A stretch of 64,000 nucleotides of DNA from Capra hircus. Lineage: Eukaryota > Chordata > Mammalia > Artiodactyla > Bovidae. The notes under the pieces were generated by a model. That model saw nothing but the letters and a program-made list of their open reading frames with translations, was not told the DNA's origin and did not search any database. The position numbers and the translations under genes are program-made. The DNA lies in assembly GCF_001704415.2 (NCBI RefSeq), contig NC_030826.1, positions 33,537,324 through 33,601,323 of the forward strand, given 5' to 3'. Below are positions 40,501 through 51,969 of the stretch, in pieces. Each line of letters opens with the position of its first letter. Positions within the stretch are counted from its first letter, which is position 1.

Positions 40501-43500
40501 GTACAGGGCCCTAGCTGGAGCTGCCCCCTACCCCACACTGCACTGTCCAGCAGGGGAGGAGTGCCTGGGGTCCCTATTCTGACCTCCACACGGGTCTGTG
40601 GGGAGCCACATGTCCCCAGCCTGTGCCCCCCCCCCCCGCCCCTGGTGTCGCGCCACTCAATAAGGCCAGTTTTCACCTTTTTCAGGGCATCGTTTGGCCC
40701 CAAGTCTTCAGCGGCATCGTGGGCAACTGCGTCAACGCCCTGGCCAACTATGTCCTGGTTTCTGTGCTGGGCCAGGGGGTCAGGTGAGCAGGGGGCTTCA
40801 GAGCCTGGTTGGGGAGGTCAAGTGTTAGGGGGTTCAGGTGAGTAAGGCGTTCAGGGGCTGGTTGGGGGATCAAGTGGGCAGGGGCTGTGGCGGCCTGGTC
40901 CAGAGCCCTGCCTACCCCCGAGGGGGCAGCCAGTCCCATCACAACAAGGGCTGTGGAGGCTGTCCACACTGTTCAGCCACAGAGGGGTTGTGGGGAACTG
41001 GGGATGAGCCAGGCCTGTCCCCGCCTTGCCCCCAGGGCTGGAGTCGGCCTTTGCTCCAGCCTGGCCTTCCCTCCTCTGTCAGGGGCTCCGCATTCGCCAA
41101 CACCGTCTCCCAGTTCTCGCAGGCTGTCTTCCTCCTGTTCTACATCGTGCTGAAGAAGCTGCATCTGGAGACATGGGCAGGTGTGGAGGGGGCCCCCACC
41201 CAGGGAGGGGGTTGCTGAGGGGTGGGTAGGCCACCAGCACCAGCCCAGGGCCTTCACTTTGTGGGCAGAGTCCTAGCTGGAGCCTTTGAAGGAGCCCTGC
41301 CCCAGGCCTGCCCCCACATCCCTCAAGGCCCACCTCCTGTATCTGCACCCTCTCTCCACCTCTGTACCCGCCTCTTGGCCTCTGCACCCAACCCCTAGAG
41401 GCCCGGTTTCCCAGTCCAGCATGTCATGGGGCACAGCCCTGCTGGGGATGTGCTAGGAGCTTCCTGGCTCCTATTGGAGATTGAATGACAACTCGGATAA
41501 AATGCTGGGTTCCAGCAGCAGGCTGCACCCACATTGCTCAGATAAGTTTCATGACTGCTTGTTAACTCTATTTTTATTTACATGGAGGAAGCTGGTGCTG
41601 AGAGAGTTTGTCATTCACTGCAAATCACAGAATTAGGCTCGAACCTGCTCCTAGGCCTAGGTGCTGAGCTTTTAACCCCTGAAAGCTGGCTGTGTAGACC
41701 GTGGGTCCCTCTCTGGCGCCCATGGCTGTACAACCCTGTCTGCCTTGTGAAACCTCCCAGCACCTTGGTGTCGTGCCACCCTCCCAGCAGCCCTTCGGGG
41801 AGATGGGGCAGAGATAAAAGCTAAAACTTCATCCAAGGAGACGGGGCCCAGGAAGGGCAGGGCTGTCTGCCAGCCCAGGCTCCCACCCAGGGGTGCTGAC
41901 TGAGATGTTAGCTGGTGCCCTCCTCCCGCCCCCACCCTGCCTGGTGGCAAGTGCCTGGGCTTGCTGTGTGGAGCCAAAAGCTGTGAGCCCTGGTGGTGGG
42001 CGGGCTGGCTGGGCCGTAAGGCGGACGGGGGCTCAGGCAGCTGGCTTCTGCTCCTAGGCTGGTCCTGGGAGTGCCTGCAGGACTGGGGCCCCTTCTTCCG
42101 CTTGGCCATCCCCAGCATGCTGATGCTGTGCATCGAGTGGTGGGCCTACGAGATCGGGAGCTTCCTCGTGGGTACGTGGGGCGGCGGGATGTGGGGAGCC
42201 CCCTCCCCCGGACAGGTGGTTCACCCGCCCGGCCTGGCTCCCTGCCAGACTGTGAGCTTCCAGCAGGCAGGCCTGGGCCTAGCACTGCCCAGTCTAGGCC
42301 TGGCATGGAGTGGACACCCGGGCATGATTTTCGGTCAGAGATAGAGTGAGATGGAACTGGTGCAACCAGCACATCTTGTGCTCATCAACTGACTCAGAAC
42401 AGAGTCCAAACCGCCAGGGCTGGAATGGCCCCAAGAGACCTTCCAGTCTATCCCGGACCCCATTTATAGATGAGAAAATTGAGTCCTAAGAGTAAAAGAG
42501 GCTGTCCAGAGTCACCCCAACAGGGCCAAGAGCTGAACTCGGGCTTCTTGACCTTGGTCCAGCTTTCTTCCCTCCCTCATCATACTGTGTACACAGAGGG
42601 ACCCTGACCCTGGCACACTCAGGCAGGGGTCTCCTGGAAGGCTGAATGCCAGGTGGAAAGGTTGTTTTTGCTGTGTCTGACCTTGGAAGCCACTGGGGCA
42701 CTTTGTCAGCCCGGGGCCGTCGGTCAGCTGGCTGGACACTCACTGTGCTCCCGCCCCGCCTCTGCAGGCCTGCTCAGTGTGCTCGACCTCTCTGCCCAAG
42801 CAGTCATCTATGAGGTGGCCACCGTCATCTACATGGTGAGGCTCATGGGGGGCACATTTTGTTCTGCCCCCAGCCCAACCCCCTGACGGCCTGGGGGTGT
42901 CAGAGGGGGAGGGGCAGCTGTCCCCCCAGGGGCCATTTCTGTCTCCTGAGGGACCCTCCAGACCGCCTGTGTCCACCAGACCCAGGCCCTAACAGGCACA
43001 CGTGGCCCATAGCCACTCCGCCGAGGGTGATACAGAACTCTCCATGTTGGAATTGTTTTGAATTGATTGGCATCATTTAAAATTGGGAGATTTCACAACA
43101 CAATCTGGATTTTTGCTTTTTTTTGAAAAACAGGACATTCCCTTTGGCAGTGGGCCCACGTTCTTGCACACCCCTAGTGGTGGGCCCTGGGGAACAGAGC
43201 CCTCTGGGGGCACTTCCTTGCCTCCGCTGGGGAAAGAACTCTCCACAGTTCCTTCCTCTTCAAGGACACATGGGGTATCCCGTGTCGCTTGCGCAGCCTC
43301 TGCCAGCTGCCTGGGGTGCACACTCTGTGACCACAGCTTTAATCAAGGGAGTCGCAGAAACCTACCTGTATAGAACTGATCTGTAAGGTGATTCTTACGT
43401 TGCAAGTGGTATCAATCTTTTTCTCACAGGGACCTTTTCTGACAGACTTATGACTACACTCGCCTCTTTATGTCATGTTTACTCATGAGGTTTTGGCTGT

Positions 43501-46500
43501 GTGTTTATTTTGGCCGCCTGTGGTATCAGATGGCTCAGCCAGGGTGGGGCTTTGGCTGGCTTGCTTGGGGTACCCTCACCCGACCTGCTAGCCGCCAATC
43601 TCACAGCTGGTTACCAGCAGCCAGGAACACCCTGCTTTCCTCCCTCTTGGCCTGGGGTAGGAGGGGACTGACCATACCTTCTTGTCTCTGAGTCCAGATC
43701 CCCATGGGGCTCAGCATCGCGGTCTGTGTCCGAGTGGGGACAGCCCTGGGAGCTGCAGACACTGTGCAAGCCAAGCGATCAGCCATCTCAGGCACCCTCT
43801 GCACAGGTGGGTGGGGTCAGGCCTAGGCCGGGGGAGGCCCTGAGAGCCACAGCTACCTTCCAAGCCTGTGGTACCTGTTACGTAGCCCAGAGCAGCAAGC
43901 CTGCTGTGCCCCTTCTGGCCGCTTCCCCACCGCTGGGGGTCTGGGCCGGCAGTTTCCATCACAGTACGATGCTGGGAAGGCCCTTCCTCACCAGGCTCCC
44001 AGCCCTCTAGGTCTTCCTGTGAGCTCGGCCTCCTGGAGTTCCCAGGAGCTTGGGGCTTGCTCATGGCGACCCTCAGAAAGGACCCCTCTGCATCCATCCT
44101 GTCTCTGCTTTCTATAGCTGCCAGGCTCACATCAGCTCTTCATGGAGAGCAGTGGTTCTCAGGCTTTAGACCTAGGTTGGGGGTGGGGTAGGGGGAGCAG
44201 GGTGTCAAAACCTGAACATCCCCCCGCCCCCGGCAGTTTCTGACCCGGTCGGAGATGGGGGTCTGAGAGTCTGCTTCCCTAGGCAGCCACTGGTCCAGGG
44301 ACCCCATTTTGAGAACCACAGGAGGAAGGGCATTTTGCATGTTGTCATCACAGGACCACAGATGAGGGTCTTCGTCCAAGGGGACATGCGGCTGGGCTGG
44401 CTCAGGCTGAGGGGATCCAGGCTCGACCCTTGGCTGGGTCAGCCTCACCGCCTTCATCTCTTGCAGTCGGAACCTCCCTGGTTGTGGGCATCCTGTTGAG
44501 CCTCCTGAGAAACAAGCTGGGACACATCTTCACCAATGATGAGTAGGTCTCACCTTGAGTCAGGGGCCTCGGCTGCTGCCTGTGCACAGACCAGGTGCTG
44601 ACTGAAGGGCAGGGCAGAGCTGCCGGGGCTCCTTGGGGGGTTCGGATGTGTCCCCCCAACACAGGGAGACTCAGGGACAGGAGCGGCCTGGCCTGGCCTG
44701 GGGCCACTACCTAGGCTCACAGAAAGTGGGGGCAGGGCGGAATAGACGGGACAGGAGTGGGACTCCAAGGCCAAGGTTGTGCCTCATGGTCCCCTGTCCC
44801 TGCAGGGAAGTCGTCGCCCTGGTCAACAAGGTCCTGCCGCTGTACATCTTCTTCCAGCTGTTTGATGCCCTCTGTGTGAGTCCCGCTCCGACCCCCGTGT
44901 TCCCAACCCCTGCCCCCACCCCAGCAGCTCAGGGCTGTGAGCTTGAGCTACCTGATTAGGGCTGACTACAGAGTAAGCGGCAGCTCTTGTTGGATCTATT
45001 ATTATTCAAAATAACGCATCCCTTCTTTCTCTCCTGCAGTTCCAATTTACTGAGATGCATACAGATTGGCAAAATACTGACCACTCTTCCAGTGCAGAAT
45101 CATAAACCCTCTTCTTCCTTGTTCCCCAGGATCGGGTTGGGGGTGGGGAGCAGGGCACAGCTCTGACCCAGGCCCCACCCGGCCAGGAGCGGCCACACTG
45201 GTTTCCAGAATAGAGGCACCCAGAGTACGGAGGGGTCCAACTTTCCGCTTGGATCACTGAAGAGCAGGTCCCATTGAGTGCAAGTCTGAATTCTGTGAAT
45301 GTTTTAACAGCCTGGCATAGAGACAGCGAGCACCAAAGTCTCATTTATTGAGCAGAATTTGGAGCCCTGGGTTGTCATCTTCACATCTTGGGCAATCTTG
45401 CAGGAAACTCCAAGTCTCTGCTTGGAGCATGGGCTTAAGAGAGCAGCAAGGGGCAGGAGGCAAGAACCCGCACAGAGTCATCATCAGCTCTTATAGGAAG
45501 GAAAGAAAGAACCGCTGGGAGAAAGTATATTCGTGGAGAGTTTTCCCCAGAGCCCTGTCACCCTGGCTGGTTCCCCATACATTCCAGGGCTGGCCTTCGA
45601 ATCTAGCTGGGCACAGGCTTGTAGCACATTTCTGACCTCATTAGGACCGCTTGCTTTGGGCTGGGTTTTGTCATCAAATTCACAGCTTTAATTGCAAAAC
45701 ATTAAAAGAAACCCTCTTCTGGGCTCTGTTATGGCTTCTGCAAGGACACTATAGTTACTTTTCCTCTAGCTGCAAGGTGAGGCCACAGCTGAGAAACTCC
45801 TCCTGCAGGGTCAGGCCACAGAGGGCTCTGCATTCCTAAATGCTCCTGAGGTAGCACTGCCCACCAGGGAACCCGCAGCAGATTTACAGCTCACAACTGC
45901 CAGGGGTCTTGCAGTGCACATCGCTGCATCTCCTATCTTTACTCCCGGTTATATCTATCTATCTATTTATCTATATATTTTTTCATTAAAAATTTTTATC
46001 TTTTGGCTGCACCATGCGGGCTGCGAGATCTTTGTTCTCTGACCGGAGATTGAATTGGTGCTGCCTGCAGTAGAAGCGCCACTGCATTGCCAGAGAACTG
46101 CACTGCTGCTGAGTCACTTCGGTCGTGTCCGACTCTGTGCAACCCCAGAGACGGCAGCCCACCAGGCTCCCCCATCCTGGGATTCTCCAGGCAGGAACAC
46201 TGGAGTGGGTTGCCATTTCCTTCTCCAATGCATGAAAGTGAAAAGTGAAAGTGAAGTCTTAGCTTCATAGACTTCAACTCTTAGCGACCTCATAGACTGC
46301 AGCCCACCAGGCTCCTCCGCCCATGGGATTTTCCAGGCAAGAGTACTGGAGTGGGTTGCCATTGCCTTCTCCGAGAGAACTCCTTAGATCTGTGTTATTC
46401 TTTTTTTTTTTTTTTTAATAATTTTATTTACTTACTTTTGGCTGTGCTGGGTCTTCGTTGCTTGCTCAGGTTTTCCTCTAGTTGTGGGAATGGGGGCTCC

Positions 46501-49500
46501 TCTCTAGTGGCGGTGCTCAGGCTTCCCTTGTTGTGGAGCATGGGCTCTTGGGTGCATAGGGCTCAGTCGTGGTGGCTCTAGGGCACGAGGGTGGTGCACA
46601 GGTTTAGTTGCTCTGAAGCATGTGGGACCATCCCAGACAGGATCAAACCTGTGACTCCATTGACACGTGGATTCTTTACCACTGAGCCACCAGGGAAGCC
46701 CTATATTATTCTTAAGTTTTCATGGACCTAGTTTTTTTTTTTTAATATTTTTTATGCCTTTCTTGAGTTATAATTTACATACCATAAATTCATGCATTTT
46801 ACCTACATAAGTCAAACCTTTAAATAAGCGTCTACTTGTGGAACCAGAGCTGCAATCCGGTATTGGACTGTTTTCATCACCCCCACAGAATTCCTGGGGC
46901 CTGCTTTGAAGTCACTGCCTGCTCCCACGGGCAGCCCCAGGCAGTGCACTGACCCACTTTCTGTCTGTGTGTACTTGCCTTTTCTGATTACTTGATAGAC
47001 ATGCAGTTACAGAGTATGTGGTCTTTCGTGCCTGGTTTCATTCACTTCTTGAAATGTTTCTGAGGTTCATCCATGGCGTAGCATTTTTCGGGACCTCATT
47101 CCTTTTTGTGGCTGAATAATAGTCCACTCTGTGGCTATAACATGTTTGTCTACCCATTCATCAGGTGATGGACATTTGGGTTGTTTTGAGTGTGGCCTGC
47201 TGTGACTAAGGCTGCTGGGAACATTCAAGTATGAATCATTGTGTGGACGTATGTTTTCCTGCCTCTTAGTAGAGTCTTAAGGAGTTGAATTGTTAGGTTG
47301 AAGCGTAAGTTTAACTTTGTAAGAAACCATTAAGCTGTCTTCCAAAACAACTGTATCATTTTACATTCCCACCAGCAATGTGCCAGGATTCCAGTTCCTC
47401 CCCTGTGTTGCTAATTCTTGGCATTATTGTTTGTCTTGAAATTGGAAAAAGTAGATTAAGAGCAGTTTTAGGTTTACCAAAAAAATGAGCAAATACAGAG
47501 TTCCCATAAGCCCCTCCCCTGGTTCCCCCTTTTATTTACATCATATATTAGTACAGGACATTTGTTTACTTGATGAAGAACATTGATACATTAAGTCCAC
47601 AGTTCATGGTTGGTGTGCATTCTGTGGGTTTTGACAGATGTTTAAGGACATGTACCCAGCACTGGAATCATACAGGATACAGACTGCTATATATGAAACA
47701 GGTGAACAACAAGGTCCTACTGTGTAGCACAGGGAACTATATTCAGTATCCTGTAATAAACCATAATAGAAAAGAATATGAAAAAATATATATGTGTGTA
47801 TAACTGATCACTTTACAGCAGAAACTAACTTTTTTATATTATTTCTCATTTTTATTAGAGCCATCCTCATGGGTCTGTACAGGTATCTCAATGTAGTTTT
47901 AATGTACATTTCTTTTTTTTTTGTAGCCATGCCACACGGCATGTGGGATCTTGGTTCCCCAACCAGGGATCAAACCGAGGCTCCCTGCAGTGCGGGCACA
48001 GAGCCCTAATCACTGGACCACCTCGGAGTCCTTGATGTGTTTCCTGAATGACTAACGCCGAGCCCCTTCCATCTGTGTGTCTCCTTGGGTGAAGTGTCTG
48101 CTCGTGTCTTTGTCCACTGCAGACATCGGGTTCTTGTTGTCTGAGCCTGCCAGGGCTGCCCTGACAAAGCACGCAAAGCCGAGCGACCTAACATACTAGA
48201 AATAGATTGTCTCGAGGTTCTGGAGACCAGAGGTCCTAGATCCAAGGCACCAGGGGAGGATCTACTCCAAGCTCTGCTTAGCTTCTGGAACCCTCAGGAG
48301 CCCCTGAGCCTGTAGACGGCATTGTTTCCCCATGTCTGTTTACATTGTCTTCCCCCTCTGTGTGTCTGTGTTCCAGTTTCTCCTTTTCACAAGGACACCC
48401 GTCTTCTCGGGGTAGGGTCCACCCTGATGGCCTCATCTCAACTTTGTCTTCTGCAGAGATGCCATTTCCAATTAAGGTCATATTTGGAGATCCTGGGGTC
48501 GGGACCTCAGCATCTTCGGGGCGGGGCACAAGCCAACCCATAGTAATTATCTTTTTATTCAGTTCAGTCACTCAGTCGTGTCCGAATCTTTGCGACCCCA
48601 TGAATTGCAGCATGCCAGGCCTCCCTGTCCATCACCAACTCCCGGAGTTCACCCAAACTCATGTCCATCGAGTCGGTGATGCCATCCAGCCATCTCATCC
48701 TCTGTCGTCTCCTTCTCCTCCTGCCCCCAATCCCTCCCAGCATCAGTCTTTTCCAATGAGTCAACTCTTCATATGAGGTGGCCAAAGTACTAATGTTCTT
48801 TTTTTCATTGTAGAATAGTTGATTTATAATGTGTTAATTTCTACTGTATAGCAAAGTGATTCAGTTATACATGTATGTATTGTTGTTCAGTTGCTAATTC
48901 ATGTCTGACTCTTTTCTACCACATGGTCGGCAGCCACGCCTCCCTGCCCCTCACTGTCTCCTGGAGTTTGCCCAAGTTCGTGTCCGTTGAGTTGGTGTAC
49001 ATTTTTTAAAATATTCTTTTCCATCGTGGTTTATCATAGCATATTGAACGCAGTTCCCTGTGCTCTATACTCAGACCTCGTTTATCCATCCTATATGTAA
49101 TAGTTTGCATCTGCTCACCCCAGACTCCCAGTCCACCCCTCCCCCTGTATCTGAAATGCAGCAGCCTGTGTGACCCTGGGCAGGACCCTCCAGGAAGGAA
49201 GGGAGATGAGGGCTCCTCCTAGCCTGTGTTGCGGACTTAAACAAGGCTGTGGCCTGTAGATTCCTGAGGAAGCCGCAGTGCTGAGACCCACCATTGCCTC
49301 AGCATCACCAACCCCCAGCCCTTCCTCCTTCTGCAGTGTCTCTACGCTGGGGTCCTGCGTGGGACCGGCAGGCAGGCCTTTGGGGCCGTGGTGAATGCTG
49401 TCATGTACTACGCCATCGGCCTCCCGCTGGGTGTCGTGCTGACCTTCCTGGTCGGGATGGGGATCATGGGTATGTGGTGTGGGGGGAGGGGGGCAGGCCT

Positions 49501-51590
49501 AGTGATCATCAATGCCCTCAACTCGCCCCCGTGTCCTGCAGGCCTCTGGCTGGGCATGCTGGTCTGTGTCATGCTGGCCACCGCTGCCTTCGTCACTTAC
49601 ACGGCCCGGATGGACTGGAAGCGGGCTGCAGAGGAGGTGAGTGCTCTTCCCGTTACCAAGGAAACCATGCCAGACACCATCCTCAGCACCCTCCACCCCT
49701 ACCCCGCTCAAACTCAAGCAGAGGGCTCCCGATGACCCTGAGGGTGAGCTGTGACCTTGGAAAAGATACCGACAGCACCCTGTCAGCCGTCCTCTTGGGA
49801 GCACTTCTGAAACAGGCAGCCTGGCGTTTGCTTCTATGGCTCAGACCCTGAAACCCAGAGGGTGTGGTTCGCCTTTGTGTGCAGATCCAGTCCTCCTGGC
49901 ATCTGAGACAATGGATCAACCCATAACTAAAAGAGCGCCACTTAAAGCTCCCCAGACCGTGGACATGGCAGGCCTGGCCTTACCATACTTCAGGCATTGT
50001 GGTTTTCGCAGGTTGAGGGTCTGGTGCCACCCTACATTGAGCAAAGCAATCGGCAGGCACCATCTTCGCAACAGCATTTGTTTGCTTTGTGTCTCTGAGT
50101 CACACTTTGCTCATAATTCTCATCATATTTCAAATCTCATTATTATCATCTCATTTATGGTGAGGGGTGATCACTGAACTCTGACGTCACCATTGCAAAA
50201 ACATGACCTGTTTAAGGCTCAGGTGATGGTATTTTCCAGCCAGGAAGTATCGTTTAACTGTGGTATGGACAAGGTGCCTTGCACACTTAGCAGACTTCAG
50301 TGTTGTGCAAACATTACTTTTATGTGCACCAGGAACCCAGAAAAGCCCTCTGCCTGCATTATTCGCCTTATTGCAGTGGTCTGGAGCCCCCGAGGTGTGC
50401 CTGTGTGTGACCATGTGTATCCTGCTCAGCCTGCGGGGCTCAGCTGAGGCTGGGTGGATGGGCAGCTGGCAGGCTGACCTGGTGACTCTCTCGCCTTCAG
50501 GCACAGAAACACGCAGGACTGCCGCCACTGGGGAGCACTGAGAGCATGGCCTTCGGAACCAGGCCCGGGCCTGAGAAAGTGGTCGTGTCTTCAGGTAACA
50601 CTGCCCTGTGTGCTTGGGTGGCCAGGAACTGCAAGCACCCAAGCTGCCTCTCTTCCTCAATGTGACAGTGACATCTGTTCTGACACCAAGAGGGGACACT
50701 GATGTCCCAGGAAGCAGGCCCTGTCTGTCCTGGTCTGGGAGGCTATGACCGTTGGTCCTGTCATCAGACGAGGGCATGGGTTGGACACTTGGATCTCCTC
50801 CCTGTTCTGCAGCTAGCTGCTAAATTAGGGGACGAGGTCTGAGCACCAACCATCTGATCTCAGGGCTCATTGTCACCACCCAGCTCCAATGTGGGCAGGA
50901 GGCCTGCAGTTGAGGATTGGGCAGGTCAGCCTGGCTTGATAACTGGTGTGGGGGGCCCTTCTCACCCACCCCTCCGCACCCTGTCAGACCGGAGCTCTGC
51001 TGCCCCGGCGCTGGCCTGAGCCCAGGGCTGTGTGTCCACAGACCATAGCCTGGTTATCTCCACAGCCTCACCTCGCTCATCCTGGGCTGTGCCTTTATTG
51101 GGGTGGGCATGGGGAGCCAGCACAGGCTTTGGGGGCTTCAATGTTGCCAGAGAGCGGGGGAGGCAGTGTGACAGAGCATGTCACATGCTGAGGTCGCTGG
51201 TGGAGGATACGCACCTCCAGGTCATCTGACCCCATCTGATCTCAGCCTTGTCTGCTCATCAGGTCTATAGGATGCTGTCCCACGTGTTTCCAGCTGTGAG
51301 GCAGGGGGTCAATCCTGTGGCTCCACAGCCCCCCACCCAGGGCTGAGCTGGCTTCTGTTTGTCTTGCAGTGGCCACAGGCAGCTCCCCTGGCGTGATCCT
51401 GATGACCTACTCGAGGCTCGGGGGCCACCTGGACCTCCTCAGGACTCCGGAAGCAGTCCACGCCCTACCCACTCCTGCCGGCCAGCTGTCAGCCAAGCAG
51501 CTGGCTCTCCGCCGGGGGGCTGCTCTGGCAGTGGCAGTGGGCTCGTTGATAGCGGGGCTCGTCCTGAGGGTCCTCACCGCCAGGCCCTAG
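34587..51590 (+). CDS. SLC47A2: MATE2 multidrug and toxin extrusion protein, complete, 17 coding exons
   Basis: Plasma-membrane H+/organic cation antiporter of the MATE (SLC47) family, best known from the renal brush border. Coding exons, all GT-AG: 34587-34709, 35454-35555, 35750-35818, 36483-36631, 37258-37300, 40456-40500, 40686-40783, 41083-41180, 42058-42171, 42768-42835, 43698-43806, 44467-44542, 44806-44875, 49337-49469, 49542-49636, 50501-50594, 51370-51590. The joined frame is 568 codons with phases agreeing at every junction; human MATE2-K has 566. The start MDSPQDTV matches human MATE2. Typical MATE segments are seen: [26 protein letters not shown], and the transport glutamates in IEWWAYEIG (Glu269, Glu274) and YEVATV (Glu296). 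The end carries a last hydrophobic helix ([20 protein letters not shown]). Introns 5 and 13 are large and packed with SINE and LINE insertions. A longer isoform is possible (see 40554-40685). Confidence 0.96.
37690..37963 (-). mobile_element. BovA2 SINE in SLC47A2 intron 5
   Basis: Two halves, CTAAGGCGCTTCAGTCGTG to GGGGTGCCATTGCC. Confidence 0.95.
38030..38640 (-). mobile_element. Old L1-like fragment in SLC47A2 intron 5
   Basis: AT-rich text with GTGTTGGGTATTTAGGTTG, TAATGATGCCTTATTGGAA and CATATCTTTGATCATTTG resembles a decayed antisense L1 3' end. Confidence 0.5.
38786..39054 (+). mobile_element. BovA2 SINE with 13-base target duplication
   Basis: Sense BovA2 ending in a CAG run. AGTGGTCCATGTG at 38773-38785 and 39055-39067. 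Confidence 0.95.
39775..39897 (-). mobile_element. MIR in SLC47A2 intron 5
   Basis: GGTGAGGAAACTGAGGCAAG, AGAGGTTAAGTAAGTGGCC, AAGGCCACACTG: antisense MIR core. Confidence 0.8.
40554..40685 (+). CDS. SLC47A2: Alternative 5' extension of SLC47A2 coding exon 7 (long MATE2 form)
   Basis: An acceptor CCAGCAG|GGG at 40551-40553 lies 132 bases before the main acceptor at 40686. The 44 extra codons are in frame with exons 6 and 7 and have no stop. The extension begins [12 protein letters not shown], passes through a proline run (PVPPPPAPG) and ends NKASFHLFQ before GIVWPQ. Human MATE2 (602 residues) carries a 36-residue insertion at this place that, as I recall, ends in ASFHLFQ, so the extension looks homologous; the short form matches MATE2-K. 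The proline run is encoded by twelve C bases (40626-40637), so an indel there would break the long form. Whether this form is expressed is not shown. Confidence 0.6.
40626..40637. repeat. C12 homopolymer inside the alternative SLC47A2 exon
   Basis: Twelve consecutive C bases within the in-frame extension 40554-40685. Slippage-prone and often miscalled. Its length sets the reading frame of the long isoform but not of the short one. Confidence 0.9.
42465..42570 (-). mobile_element. MIR in SLC47A2 intron 9
   Basis: TATAGATGAGAAAATTGAGT, then GAGCTGAACTCGGGCTTC. Confidence 0.65.
45950..45985. repeat. TATC simple repeat
   Basis: TATCTATCTATCTATTTATC in SLC47A2 intron 13. Confidence 0.85.
46000..46400 (-). 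mobile_element. CHR-2-type SINE interrupted by BovA2
   Basis: TTTGGCTGCACCATGCGGGC and GGAGATTGAATTGGTGC, then BovA2 at 46100-46373 flanked by AGAGAACT (46092-46099 and 46374-46381). Confidence 0.8.
46100..46373 (-). mobile_element. BovA2 SINE with 8-base target duplication
   Basis: Both halves; a small local rearrangement near 46255-46285 (CTTAGCTTCATAGACTTCAA) replaces the usual junction. Confidence 0.92.
46401..46702 (-). mobile_element. CHR-1-type SINE
   Basis: Poly-T, TTTTGGCTGTGCTGGGTCTT, through CACTGAGCCACCAGGGAAGC. Confidence 0.85.
46735..47430 (-). mobile_element. L1 3' region in SLC47A2 intron 13
   Basis: TTTCTTGAGTTATAATTTAC, GAAATGTTTCTGAGGTTCAT, GGCTGAATAATAGTCCACTC, antisense order. 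Confidence 0.75.
47720..47830 (+). mobile_element. Ruminant L1 3' UTR fragment
   Basis: CAGGGAACTATATTCAGTAT, CCTGTAATAAACCATAATAG, ACTTTACAGCAGAAACTAAC. Confidence 0.75.
47908..48031 (-). mobile_element. CHR-2-type SINE
   Basis: TTTTTTTTGTAGCCATGCCA to GGACCACCTCGGAGTCC. Confidence 0.8.
48557..48792 (-). mobile_element. BovB 3'-end fragment
   Basis: TTCAGTCACTCAGTCGTGTC, GTCCATCGAGTCGGTGATGC, AGGTGGCCAAAGTACT. Confidence 0.88.
48800..49130 (-). mobile_element. Ruminant L1 3' UTR, interrupted
   Basis: TTGATTTATAATGTGTTAAT, GTGGTTTATCATAGCATATT, TAATAGTTTGCATCTGCTCA; a BovB-tail piece sits at about 48880-49000. Confidence 0.75.
49985..50408 (+). mobile_element. Tigger-type DNA transposon remnant in SLC47A2 intron 15
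   Basis: TGTGGTTTTCGCAGGTTGAG, CTTTGTGTCTCTGAGTCACA, ATTACTTTTATGTGCACCAG, CTTATTGCAGTGGTCTGGAG and CCCCGAGGTGTGCCTGTG follow the Tigger 3' consensus as I remember it. No transposase frame remains. Confidence 0.7.
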
Positions 51591-51683
51591 TGAGACAGCT
51601 TGAGACGAAAAGGAAGCTGAGTGGCTGCCCACCCCAAATTCAGTGCAGGGGGACGCCCCTGACCGCTCCTCAAGAACATTCAC

Positions 51684-51845
51684 GGGACTTCCCTGGTGAT
51701 CCAGTGGTTGAGAATCTGCCTGTCCACCAAGCAGGTTTCCCCTCCTCCCCACCAACCCCACCCCCCACCAACCCCCACCAGCTGGGGAGCTGGGATCCCA
51801 CATGCTGCGCAGTGTGGCCAGAAAATAAACAGATTTTCAGCCGGT
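51684..51845 (+). mobile_element. CHR-2-type SINE in the SLC47A2 3' UTR
   Basis: Starts about 95 bases after the stop with the tRNA-like head (ACTTCCCTGGTGATCCAGTG) and ends GTGTGGCCAGAAAATAAAC, the usual tail of this family. It supplies the first AATAAA of the gene. Confidence 0.8.
51824..51829 (+). terminator. SLC47A2: First polyadenylation signal of SLC47A2, SINE-derived
   Basis: AATAAA 234 bases after the stop, inside the tail of a CHR-2-type SINE. A second AATAAA lies at 51964-51969. Confidence 0.55.
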
Positions 51846-51963
51846 GCTGCATGTCACATGGCGGGTCTGAGTAGCGGTTAAATTGCCTCCTCTCACCTGG
51901 ACTGCTCTTGATCAGTGCTCAGCCGACCAGAAGATGAGATTCCTGGGGCTGGACCCGTTATTC

Positions 51964-51969
51964 AATAAA
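51964..51969 (+). terminator. SLC47A2: Second polyadenylation signal of SLC47A2
   Basis: AATAAA in non-repeat sequence 374 bases after the stop. It may be the ancestral signal, with the SINE copy upstream as a newer alternative. Confidence 0.5.

Noticed and set aside
40501..40685. A stop codon that would disable the long MATE2 form
   Set aside because: Appeared only when I set the frame one base off; in the correct frame the 44 codons are open.
39955..40845. Open frame of 296 codons on the plus strand
   Set aside because: Intron 5 read into exon 6 and then across the 185-base intron out of frame.
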